A stretch of DNA of 54,300 nucleotides. It comes from an uncultured Bacteroidota bacterium. Lineage in GTDB: Bacteria; Bacteroidota; Bacteroidia; Flavobacteriales; Flavobacteriaceae. The position numbers and the translations under genes are program-made. Within the stretch, counting starts at the first letter, position 1, and each line of letters opens with the position of its first letter. Shown in pieces: positions 47,455-54,300 of the stretch. The notes beneath the pieces are model-generated. The model was given only the letters and a program-made list of their open reading frames with translations. It was not told the DNA's origin and made no database searches. The stretch lies in assembly GCA_902536935.1 (NCBI GenBank), contig CACAZM010000010.1, positions 1 to 54,300 of the forward strand. Reading direction: 5' to 3'.

Positions 47455-48453
47455 ATGGAAATAGATTTTGTAATTACTTGGGTGGATATGAACGATGTCG
47501 AGTGGCAACGTGATTTTGTCAAGTATTCAAAAAAAACTGAAAATGAAAAGAATTCTGTTTCTAAGGCACGCTTTCGGGATTACGGTTTATTGAAATTCTG
47601 GTTCCGCGGAGTTGAAAAATTTGCCCCTTGGGTACGCAAAATACATTTTGTGACCTGTGGACAAAAACCTGAGTGGTTAGATGAAAATCATCCGAAAATC
47701 AATTTTGTTGACCACAAAAATTTTATTCCAGAGCAGTTTTTACCTAGCTACAACTCTGTTGTTATTGAACGTTATTTGCATAAAATTCCTGATCTTTCAG
47801 AGCATTTTGTTTATTTTAATGATGATTTTTACATTATAAACCATTTGGATAAAAGTCGATTTTTTCAAAACGGTTTGCCCTGCGATATTTCCATTTTTCA
47901 GTACAACCCAAATTGGTCACAATGGTACATACGCATTAAGAATAACATTAGACTCATTAATCTACATTTTGACAAAAAAGAGGTCATGAATCGCTTTTAC
48001 GACAAGTGGTACAGCCCGATTTACGGAAAAAAATTGTGGATGAATTATATGATGAAGTTTTATTCAAAATTTATAACGTTGCGTACCCCTCACAATGCAC
48101 AACCTTTTTTAAAAAGTATGTTTGAAGACGTATGGAAACACTGCGAAAAAGAATTAACAGAAACTTCGGCAAACAGATTTCGTACAGTTACCGACTACAC
48201 TCCTGAGTTATTTCGAGCTTGGCAAATGTGTACTGGTAATTTTACGCCATACAATACCTATAGAGATACCAAAATGTTTGCGCTCATGATAAAGCCAAAA
48301 CAACAAAAAGCTTTACAGGTAATTCGAGACCAATCTTACAAGCTTATATGTCTAAATGACAATGTTCGTATCCGTAATTACGAACAGGTTATTGGAAATG
48401 TTAAAAATGCTTTTGAACGTATTTTGCCACAGAAATCTAGTTTTGAACTATAG
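47455..48453 (+). CDS. Stealth-family sugar-phosphate transferase, copy 1
   Basis: A 332-residue protein of the Stealth family, whose members transfer a hexose-1-phosphate (for example GlcNAc-1-phosphate) onto a sugar, making phosphodiester-linked glycans. The four conserved regions are seen in order: CR1 at the very start (IDFVITWVDMNDVEWQ), CR2 (RDYGLLKFWFRGVEKFAPWV, then RKIHFVTCGQKPEWL, and YFNDDFYI with the acid pair), CR3 with the RTPHNAQPFLKS element, and a short CR4 near the end. It shares this plan with the copy at 49352. A DDD-motif glycosyltransferase follows after 7 bases. Likely role: capsule, LPS or exopolysaccharide assembly in the cytoplasm. Confidence 0.9.
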   Translation: MEIDFVITWVDMNDVEWQRDFVKYSKKTENEKNSVSKARFRDYGLLKFWFRGVEKFAPWVRKIHFVTCGQKPEWLDENHPKINFVDHKNFIPEQFLPSYNSVVIERYLHKIPDLSEHFVYFNDDFYIINHLDKSRFFQNGLPCDISIFQYNPNWSQWYIRIKNNIRLINLHFDKKEVMNRFYDKWYSPIYGKKLWMNYMMKFYSKFITLRTPHNAQPFLKSMFEDVWKHCEKELTETSANRFRTVTDYTPELFRAWQMCTGNFTPYNTYRDTKMFALMIKPKQQKALQVIRDQSYKLICLNDNVRIRNYEQVIGNVKNAFERILPQKSSFEL

Positions 48454-48460
48454 ATTTACT

Positions 48461-49240
48461 ATGCAAAAAAAGCAAATCATTGTATCCTTAACTTCTTTTC
48501 CTGAGGCATTGCCTTTCGCCGCTCAAGCAATAAGGTCTATTTTGGAAGGGTCGGTTCTTCCAGATAAAATAGTGCTTTACTTAACGGCTCAACAATTTCC
48601 TGGTGGCAAAACCACATCGGACCTTCAAGATTTATTAAATCTAAATTCAATTTTTGAAGTTCGATTTTACAATCAGATCATTGGCTCATATACCAAATTA
48701 ATCCCCGCATTACAAGATTTTCCAAATGAAATAATCGTAACTGTCGATGACGATGTACGTTATCATAAGAATATGCTAAAGCGCCTATTGAGTCGCCATA
48801 AGAAATATCCCAAGGCGATCATTGGACACCGCATAAGACTGATAAAGTTGAATGCTAGGTATAGAAAATGGAAATGCTATAAGCACATCAGTCTATTAAC
48901 ACGCAGTTTTAGACCGAGTTATAGAAATTTACAAACCGGAGTTGGAGGTGTTTTATACCCACCTAATTCGTTATCCGATGAAATGCTAAAACCTGAAGTA
49001 TTTATGCAGTTGGCACCAACTGTAGACGATATATGGTTTTGGGCTGCAGCAGTTGCAAGGGGAACCAAAATAGCACCTATACCATTTGGTTTTTGGCGTC
49101 AACCCGACCTTGGAAAACCTTCAAAAGTTTCTTTAAGAAGCACGAATGTGTTTTCAAATATTGATGTGAACCGTACAGTTTTTGAAAGTATCATCAAAAA
49201 ATACCCAACAATTAAACAGCGATTTGGAAGTAAATCGTAA
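48461..49240 (+). CDS. DDD-motif glycosyltransferase paired with Stealth, copy 1
   Basis: A 259-residue protein without signal peptide. It starts QKKQIIVSLTSFPEALPFAA, has the metal-site-like block IIVTVDDDVRYHKNML near residue 90, then QTGVGGVLYPPNSL and PTVDDIWFWAAAVARGTKIA, and ends with an FESIIKKYP helix. This is a GT-A-like layout (nucleotide-binding start, DDD, and a late acidic DD), seen in glycosyltransferases encoded beside Stealth genes, though I cannot name a CAZy family. I choose ATG 48461 because the first conserved strand follows at once; the open frame extends 35 codons upstream inside the Stealth gene. The paralogue at 50289 has the same blocks. Confidence 0.8.
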   Translation: MQKKQIIVSLTSFPEALPFAAQAIRSILEGSVLPDKIVLYLTAQQFPGGKTTSDLQDLLNLNSIFEVRFYNQIIGSYTKLIPALQDFPNEIIVTVDDDVRYHKNMLKRLLSRHKKYPKAIIGHRIRLIKLNARYRKWKCYKHISLLTRSFRPSYRNLQTGVGGVLYPPNSLSDEMLKPEVFMQLAPTVDDIWFWAAAVARGTKIAPIPFGFWRQPDLGKPSKVSLRSTNVFSNIDVNRTVFESIIKKYPTIKQRFGSKS

Positions 49241-49351
49241 TCTTGGATATATAAGTTTTATACTTCAACCAGGGTAAAGAAATTTACACGGGTCATTCTA
49301 AGATATACAAAGTGCCACACATGCCTTACAATAAATTTATAATTATTCCTT

Positions 49352-50305
49352 TCACTTCTCAAACTCTGATTTTTCAGGAAAGCGGGTGTTCAACCACATT
49401 TTTAATTTCATGCGGTCGTTGTCATCAGCATATTCAGTATCATTCATACAAAAAAATGTTGGGTTAAATTTTTTAAGTTTTTCATAATGCCTATCTTTTT
49501 GGATATGTACATGTAATGAATCATCATTTGTAACATAGCGTAAATGCCCCCGTTTTTCAGCTAAAGCAACATATGAGTAAACAACACGTTGGACATCATT
49601 TGCACTACGAATGTGATTCATTTTCGTAAGATCAATTTCATTTTTGAAAATTTGCTCCGCAACACGCAGGCAGTCCCTTTTTAAGTAACTATCTATATTA
49701 TGATGTGGTAATCCGTTGTAAAAAAAACCAAATTTTTGTTTAACTAATTCAGCAGCATTAAATAAAGCTTTACTATATAGTTTGTGAGGCTTTTTGAAAA
49801 TTTGTTCCCGTAAAAACCAACGAAATCTTCGGAATGGTTTTCTGTTAAGCCGTATAATAGGCAATCCGTCCTTTGCAAAAAAAGTGGTTGATAAGACAGT
49901 TTTGTTAAGAAACATATCATCATTTGATAATAGAAAATGCTCCGAAAGGTTGGGTATTTTATATAAAAAATGTTCTAGTACATTTGAGTTATAACATGGC
50001 AAACTTTTATAAGGCAATAAGTTATTTTGATCTATAATTTGGATTTTAGGGTTTGAAACATCAAGCCATTTTGGCTTTTGATTATCAGAAATGATAAAAA
50101 TTTTCCTTATCCAAGGCGCATATCTTTCAAGGGAACGCAAGCTATATTTTAACTCATCATTGTTGACATAACGACCATTGAAATTTGATGATGAATTTTC
50201 CACTTTTCTTCCAAAAAAGGCATTGCGCTTTGCCTGCCACTTTGGGTCGTTGCCATCAACCCATAGATAAACTAAGTCAATGGGGGTATCACTTTTCATT
50301 TTCAA
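49352..50305 (-). CDS. Stealth-family sugar-phosphate transferase, copy 2
   Basis: A 317-residue Stealth protein. CR1 is IDLVYLWVDGNDPKWQ at residues 9-24; CR2 runs from the NNDELKYSLRSLERYAPWIR stretch through KIFIISDNQKPKWL to LLSNDDMFLNK, where the ND-D acids match FNDDFYI of copy 1; CR3 contains GLPHHNIDSYLK, and a CR4-like FFCMNDTEYADD lies near the C-terminus. CR1 with WVDGNDP is closer to typical Stealth proteins than copy 1. Its start overlaps the end of the upstream glycosyltransferase by 17 bases. It converges on copy 1's cassette across a 111-base spacer with no visible terminator. Confidence 0.9.
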   Translation of the reverse strand: MKMKSDTPIDLVYLWVDGNDPKWQAKRNAFFGRKVENSSSNFNGRYVNNDELKYSLRSLERYAPWIRKIFIISDNQKPKWLDVSNPKIQIIDQNNLLPYKSLPCYNSNVLEHFLYKIPNLSEHFLLSNDDMFLNKTVLSTTFFAKDGLPIIRLNRKPFRRFRWFLREQIFKKPHKLYSKALFNAAELVKQKFGFFYNGLPHHNIDSYLKRDCLRVAEQIFKNEIDLTKMNHIRSANDVQRVVYSYVALAEKRGHLRYVTNDDSLHVHIQKDRHYEKLKKFNPTFFCMNDTEYADDNDRMKLKMWLNTRFPEKSEFEK

Positions 50306-51083
50306 TTCTTTCCCTTATTGTATTATATTTTTCGAGTATTTTTTCAAGCCCTATTCGATTCAAGTCAGTACCTGTTTTGAAGTTAACGGTTTTTAATGAT
50401 AAGTTTTTCGGTTTTTTTAAGCCACGAGGTTTGTTGTGTTTTCCAAAAGGAAAAGGAAGAATATAGGTACCATTAGCTACTGCAGCAGCCCAAAACCATA
50501 TATCGTCTGTTGTTGGTGCAATTTCTTTAAATATATCGGAATTCATCATTTCCAGATATAACGAATTTGGAGGATACAAAACACCTCCAACACCTGTTTG
50601 TATATTTTTAAAACTAAAATTTAGCCTATTTGTAAAAAAATGGTACCAACGATATTTTTTCCATTGACGATATGGCGCATTCAGTTTTATTTTTTTTGCT
50701 CGATTGGCAATAATAACATCTGGAATTTGTTTGTGTAGGTAAAGCAAATCTCGCAACATATTTTTATGATACTTCACATCATCATCGACAGTTACGATTA
50801 TATCGTTTGGAAAATCTTTCAGCGCTGGAATCAATTTTCGATATGAACGAATATCTTCATTGTAATTCCTAATTTCAAACAATTGATTGTTGTTAGTTAA
50901 AGCCATAAGTTCAATGGGAATTTTACTGTCTTTGAATTGTGAAAACGTAAGATATAGAACAACTTTATCAGGTAAAGTATTGCCTGCTAAAATAGACTTG
51001 ACTGCATCTTTAGCATAGGGTATTGCAGCTGGAAAAGAAGTTAAGGATACAATTACTTTTTTTTGCTTTAACATATTTTTCAT
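50289..51083 (-). CDS. DDD-motif glycosyltransferase paired with Stealth, copy 2
   Basis: A 264-residue paralogue of the gene at 48461. The blocks KKVIVSLTSFPAAIPYA, IIVTVDDDVKYHKNML, QTGVGGVLYPPNSL and PTTDDIWFWAAAVANGT repeat those of copy 1 nearly word for word, while the segments between them differ widely. The first codon could be ATG 51083 or 51074; the longest frame starts with GTG 51125 and has no matching sequence. In this cassette the glycosyltransferase comes before the Stealth gene, the reverse order of copy 1, and overlaps it by 17 bases. Different partners or sugars for the two cassettes are likely but not shown. Confidence 0.8.
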   Translation of the reverse strand: MKNMLKQKKVIVSLTSFPAAIPYAKDAVKSILAGNTLPDKVVLYLTFSQFKDSKIPIELMALTNNNQLFEIRNYNEDIRSYRKLIPALKDFPNDIIVTVDDDVKYHKNMLRDLLYLHKQIPDVIIANRAKKIKLNAPYRQWKKYRWYHFFTNRLNFSFKNIQTGVGGVLYPPNSLYLEMMNSDIFKEIAPTTDDIWFWAAAVANGTYILPFPFGKHNKPRGLKKPKNLSLKTVNFKTGTDLNRIGLEKILEKYNTIRERIENEK

Positions 51084-51286
51084 TAGCCCTTTTGTTGGGA
51101 AAATCCTTTTAAAAAGAGATCCCACTCTTTTTGATGCGCATACACAAAAGGTTCATTGTCATTCAAAATCGTTTATGTGTAAACTTTAAAAGTTATTTTA
51201 ATATTGTAAAAGTATGGTATTTTCTTAGGGTTATAAAAGGGTGTTTAAACCTTTTTGAATTGAAGCTGTTTACTTACATTCGTATA

Positions 51287-53170
51287 ATGGTCTCCAAAAT
51301 CAAATTATCGAATTACCAACGATATATTCAATTCCTACAACAGGAGAGCCAACTTTCTTTTTCTGATTACCAAGAACTTCACACTTGGAGTGTAACCCAT
51401 CAAGCTGCGTTTTGGGAATCGATTTGCCGATTTTTTTCCATTTCTTTTGACAAGCCCTATTCATCAGTAGTGAATCTTTCTGAAAACCCTTGGGAAACCA
51501 CTTGGTTTACAGGTGCAGAGATCAGCTATGCAAAGCATGTCTTTTCTCAATTTTCAAATGATCGACCAGCTCTAATTTATCAAAGCGAAAACGATCCATT
51601 GACTGAAATCAGTTGGCAAGCTCTGCAAAAAAAAACTGTTCATATCCAAAAACAACTTCTTGCATTGGGTGTTCAAAAAGGAGATTGTGTAGTTGCCTAC
51701 TGTGTCAATGCCCCTGAAACGATTGCTGCCTTTTTGGCTGTCAATGGTTTGGGAGCAGTTTGGTCCTCTTGTTCACCCGATTTCGGCTCCGATGCCGTTC
51801 TTGATCGTTTTTCACAATTACAGCCTAAAGTCCTTTTTGTGCAATCGAGCTATACTTACAAAGACAAACAATTTGATATCAGCCAAAGCGTTGCTGCCCT
51901 GCAAGAGGGTCTGGGAAACTGTGGATTTATAGACCTCTGTGAATCCAATTCTTTTGACCATGCCGATACAAATGACAAAGAACTTCAACTGACTCCAGTG
52001 TCATTTTCTGATCCAATTTGGGTCTTGTTTTCATCAGGAACGACAGGAAAACCAAAAGCGATTGTTCATGGTACAGGTGCCATGATTTTAGAGCATCAAA
52101 AGGCACTCGCGATTCATCAAGACGTTTGCGAAGGGGATCGATATTTTTGGAATTCCACTACAGGATGGATGATGTGGAATTATGCTTTGTCAAGTTTGTT
52201 GTGTGGTGCCACGCTATGCTTGTACAATGGCGCATCAAATCATCCAAAAGAATCTATACTATGGGGTTTTGCTCATCAAGCAAGAATCAATCATTTTGGT
52301 CATGGTGCTGTTTATTTTCAGCATCATGCAGATCAATGTTTTTCGGGGATTGAAACACTCGATTTTCAACATGTCAAAACGATTGGTTCAACGGGCTCTC
52401 CAATGTCAGCCGATACTTGCCGATTATTACAACATCGCTTTCCCAACACGCAAGTGATTTCCTTAAGTGGCGGAACAGACGTTTGTACCGCTTTTGTTGG
52501 CGGTCAGCCCGAAATGAAGGTCGTCCCTGGAGAAATCCAATGTAAAATGCTCGGCGCTCCAGTCGAAGTGTGGAACACGCTTGGCGATAAAATTCTCAAT
52601 CAAGCTGGCGAATTGGTACTGTCAAAACCATTCTTATCCATGCCGATTGGTTTGTGGGGTGATCAGGACAATCGTTTGATGCAAGCGAGCTACTATGGGA
52701 TGTATCCACAAGTTTGGAATCACGGCGATTGGGCGACCGAAAACGATACTGGAAGTTTTATCATTCACGGACGCTCTGATGCTACCTTAAATCGACAGGG
52801 TGTTCGCATTGGAACGGCAGAGATCTATAATTCGCTTAATACGCGCGAAAATCTAAAAGATAGTTTAGTAATTCATCTCACCAATGACAAACAGGATTCT
52901 TTGCTTTTGTTTGTTGTGGCACTGGCAGAAGTCGATGAAAAAGAAATCATGGCTCAACTTAGGAAGCAATGCTCTCCACGACACGTGCCTGACCATATCA
53001 TTCGTGTTCCAGATATACCTTATACCTTAAGTGGAAAAAAAGTTGAAATTCCCATCAAGCGAGTATTGATGGGCGCATCAATTGACAATGTCTTGCGTTT
53101 GGATTCTTTGCGAAATCCCGATTCAATAAAGTGGTTTGTTGACTATGCGAAAAGTAAGCCTTTTACCTAA
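51287..53170 (+). CDS. aacS: Acetoacetyl-CoA synthetase
   Basis: A 627-residue acyl-adenylate-forming ligase. The N-terminal NPWETTWFTGAEISYAKHVF, the AMP-binding VLFSSGTTGKPKAIVHG, the acyl-pocket GWMMWN block and a C-terminal end with PYTLSGKKVEIPIKR fit acetoacetate-CoA ligase (EC 6.2.1.16) better than acetyl-CoA synthetase. It activates acetoacetate for lipid or ketone use. The start at ATG 51287 is preceded by AT-rich sequence; an open frame continues 52 codons upstream without similarity. Its last eight bases overlap the end of the convergent PEP carboxykinase gene. Confidence 0.9.
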   Translation: MVSKIKLSNYQRYIQFLQQESQLSFSDYQELHTWSVTHQAAFWESICRFFSISFDKPYSSVVNLSENPWETTWFTGAEISYAKHVFSQFSNDRPALIYQSENDPLTEISWQALQKKTVHIQKQLLALGVQKGDCVVAYCVNAPETIAAFLAVNGLGAVWSSCSPDFGSDAVLDRFSQLQPKVLFVQSSYTYKDKQFDISQSVAALQEGLGNCGFIDLCESNSFDHADTNDKELQLTPVSFSDPIWVLFSSGTTGKPKAIVHGTGAMILEHQKALAIHQDVCEGDRYFWNSTTGWMMWNYALSSLLCGATLCLYNGASNHPKESILWGFAHQARINHFGHGAVYFQHHADQCFSGIETLDFQHVKTIGSTGSPMSADTCRLLQHRFPNTQVISLSGGTDVCTAFVGGQPEMKVVPGEIQCKMLGAPVEVWNTLGDKILNQAGELVLSKPFLSMPIGLWGDQDNRLMQASYYGMYPQVWNHGDWATENDTGSFIIHGRSDATLNRQGVRIGTAEIYNSLNTRENLKDSLVIHLTNDKQDSLLLFVVALAEVDEKEIMAQLRKQCSPRHVPDHIIRVPDIPYTLSGKKVEIPIKRVLMGASIDNVLRLDSLRNPDSIKWFVDYAKSKPFT

Positions 53171-54300
53171 AATGGGGAGCACCATTGAAAATCTCTTTTG
53201 ACACCTTGTCTTCAAATTGCTTAAAATTATTGTGAAATGCCCTTGCGAGCTTATGCGCTTGCTTATAAAACGCTTCATCGTCATTCCAAGTCTTCCGAGG
53301 ACTTAAAATCGAATCAGGGACTCCGGGGCATATTCTGGGTTGAGCAATGCCAAACACAGAGTGGATATGATAGTCTGTATAGTTATAGTTTGGATTGAGA
53401 AGACCTGTTCGTGCAGCCTCAATCATCGCGCGAGTATGTTGCAAATGAATGCGATGCCCAACGCCATACGGCCCACCAATCCATCCGGTATTGATAAGCC
53501 AAACAGAAATCTCATTTTCTTCAATTTTATTTGCCAAAAGACTTGCATAAGTGCCAGGGTGAAGGGGCATAAATGGCGCCCCAAAGCAAGCGGAAAAAGA
53601 AGGTTGTGGTTTTTGAATTCCCTCTTCTGTCCCTCCAATTTTAGCGGTGTAGCCAGATATAAAATGATAGGCGGCTTGATCGGGATTTAGCATGGTAATC
53701 GGAGGAAGTACGCCAAAGGCATCAGCTGTTAAGAAAAAGATATGCTTGGTTTGCTCACCGATAGATGGAATTACGGTATTGCGAATATGTAGCAACGGAT
53801 AACTAACTCTTGTGTTTTGTGTGATGCTTGTGTCGCGATAATCAACATGCCTGTCTTCGTCAATGATGACATTTTCAAGCAATGCACCTTTTTTGATGGC
53901 ATCAAAAATATCGGGCTCTTTTTGTCTTGATAAATCGATGACTTTGGCATAGCATCCCCCCTCAAAATTAAAAACCTTGTTGTCTGGAGTCCAGCCGTGC
54001 TCATCGTCCCCAATCAATCGACGCTTTGCATCTGTTGAAAGGGTCGTTTTTCCAGTTCCTGAAAGCCCAAAAAATAAAGCAGTAGTTCCACCATCGTCTA
54101 CATTGGCAGAGCAGTGCATGGGCAATACATTTTTTGTTGTGGGCAAGGTGTAATTCAGCACTGAAAAAATCGACTTTTTGATTTCTCCAGTATATCCACT
54201 TCCACCAATAAGGATGACTTTTTTGGAAAAATTGACAATGGTAAAATTGGACTGTCTTGTGTGGTCAATTTTTGGATCAGCCAGAAAACTGGGAATGTTG
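53163..54300 (-). CDS. pckA: Phosphoenolpyruvate carboxykinase (ATP), 3' part (5' end outside window)
   Basis: The C-terminal 379 or so residues of ATP-type PEP carboxykinase, which makes PEP from oxaloacetate for gluconeogenesis. The kinase loop is FFGLSGTGKTTLST, preceded by the ILIGGSGYTGEIKKS element (bases about 54170-54215); IGDDEHGW and a C-terminal end with RTGLLNPNYNYTDYHIHSVF follow. The frame is open through base 54300, so the gene starts outside the window; an ATG at 54161 is internal. About 160 residues of a family length near 530 are missing. Gluconeogenic function fits growth on pyruvate and acetoacetate. It is convergent with and overlaps aacS by eight bases. Confidence 0.96.
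   Translation of the reverse strand, partial: NIPSFLADPKIDHTRQSNFTIVNFSKKVILIGGSGYTGEIKKSIFSVLNYTLPTTKNVLPMHCSANVDDGGTTALFFGLSGTGKTTLSTDAKRRLIGDDEHGWTPDNKVFNFEGGCYAKVIDLSRQKEPDIFDAIKKGALLENVIIDEDRHVDYRDTSITQNTRVSYPLLHIRNTVIPSIGEQTKHIFFLTADAFGVLPPITMLNPDQAAYHFISGYTAKIGGTEEGIQKPQPSFSACFGAPFMPLHPGTYASLLANKIEENEISVWLINTGWIGGPYGVGHRIHLQHTRAMIEAARTGLLNPNYNYTDYHIHSVFGIAQPRICPGVPDSILSPRKTWNDDEAFYKQAHKLARAFHNNFKQFEDKVSKEIFNGAPHFR

Overview
The window looks like a chromosomal segment of a marine, alga-degrading member of the Bacteroidota, most likely class Flavobacteriia. The evidence is type IX secretion C-terminal sorting domains, TAnnTTTG-type minus-7 promoter elements, a LacZ-like GH2, a GH16 lipoprotein, a GSA aminomutase heme route, a Bacteroidota-type porin and a DUF5522-like micro-protein. 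The DNA is AT-rich and tightly packed. No insertion sequence, phage gene or CRISPR array is visible.

Bases 1-17400 form a polysaccharide-utilisation region, apparently for a sulfated, anhydrogalactose-containing galactan of the agar, porphyran or carrageenan kind. It starts with the end of galT and a sodium/solute symporter. A minus-strand operon follows, encoding a GH2 beta-galactosidase, a parallel beta-helix protein with a T9SS tail and a GH16 lipoprotein. Next come two secreted carbohydrate-binding-like proteins and a Dabb protein. A tight four-gene operon then encodes an enolase-superfamily cycloisomerase, an aldehyde dehydrogenase, an HpcH/HpaI aldolase and a RhaT-type permease. An AraC regulator and a sulfatase with a formylglycine motif close the region. 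My reading is that galactose leaves through the Leloir pathway, while anhydrogalactose is oxidised, ring-opened and cleaved to pyruvate without phosphorylation. There is no susC/susD pair and no KDG kinase in the window.

Bases 17400-46200 are housekeeping: an initiator tRNA, era, der, a MerR-like regulator with an M23 peptidase, alaS, a 50-residue DUF5522-like gene, a PLP deaminase/desulfhydrase, a glucosaminidase-LysM lipoprotein, hemL, a large metzincin-type protease, lysS, lipB, an unknown 800-residue lipoprotein, rnhB, a porin, gltBD, nhaD, folC and tRNA-Val. Convergent pairs here meet with almost no spacer. Several genes carry a TAnnTTTG element only a few bases before the start codon, so their leaders must be very short.

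Bases 46200-51280 form a small surface-glycan island next to tRNA-Val. It has a GT92/GT2-like transferase and two cassettes facing each other. Each cassette pairs a Stealth-type sugar-phosphate transferase with a related DDD-motif glycosyltransferase. This paralogous, inverted arrangement is the least familiar structure in the window. The last 3 kb carry acetoacetyl-CoA synthetase and the 3' part of ATP-type PEP carboxykinase, which overlap tail to tail.
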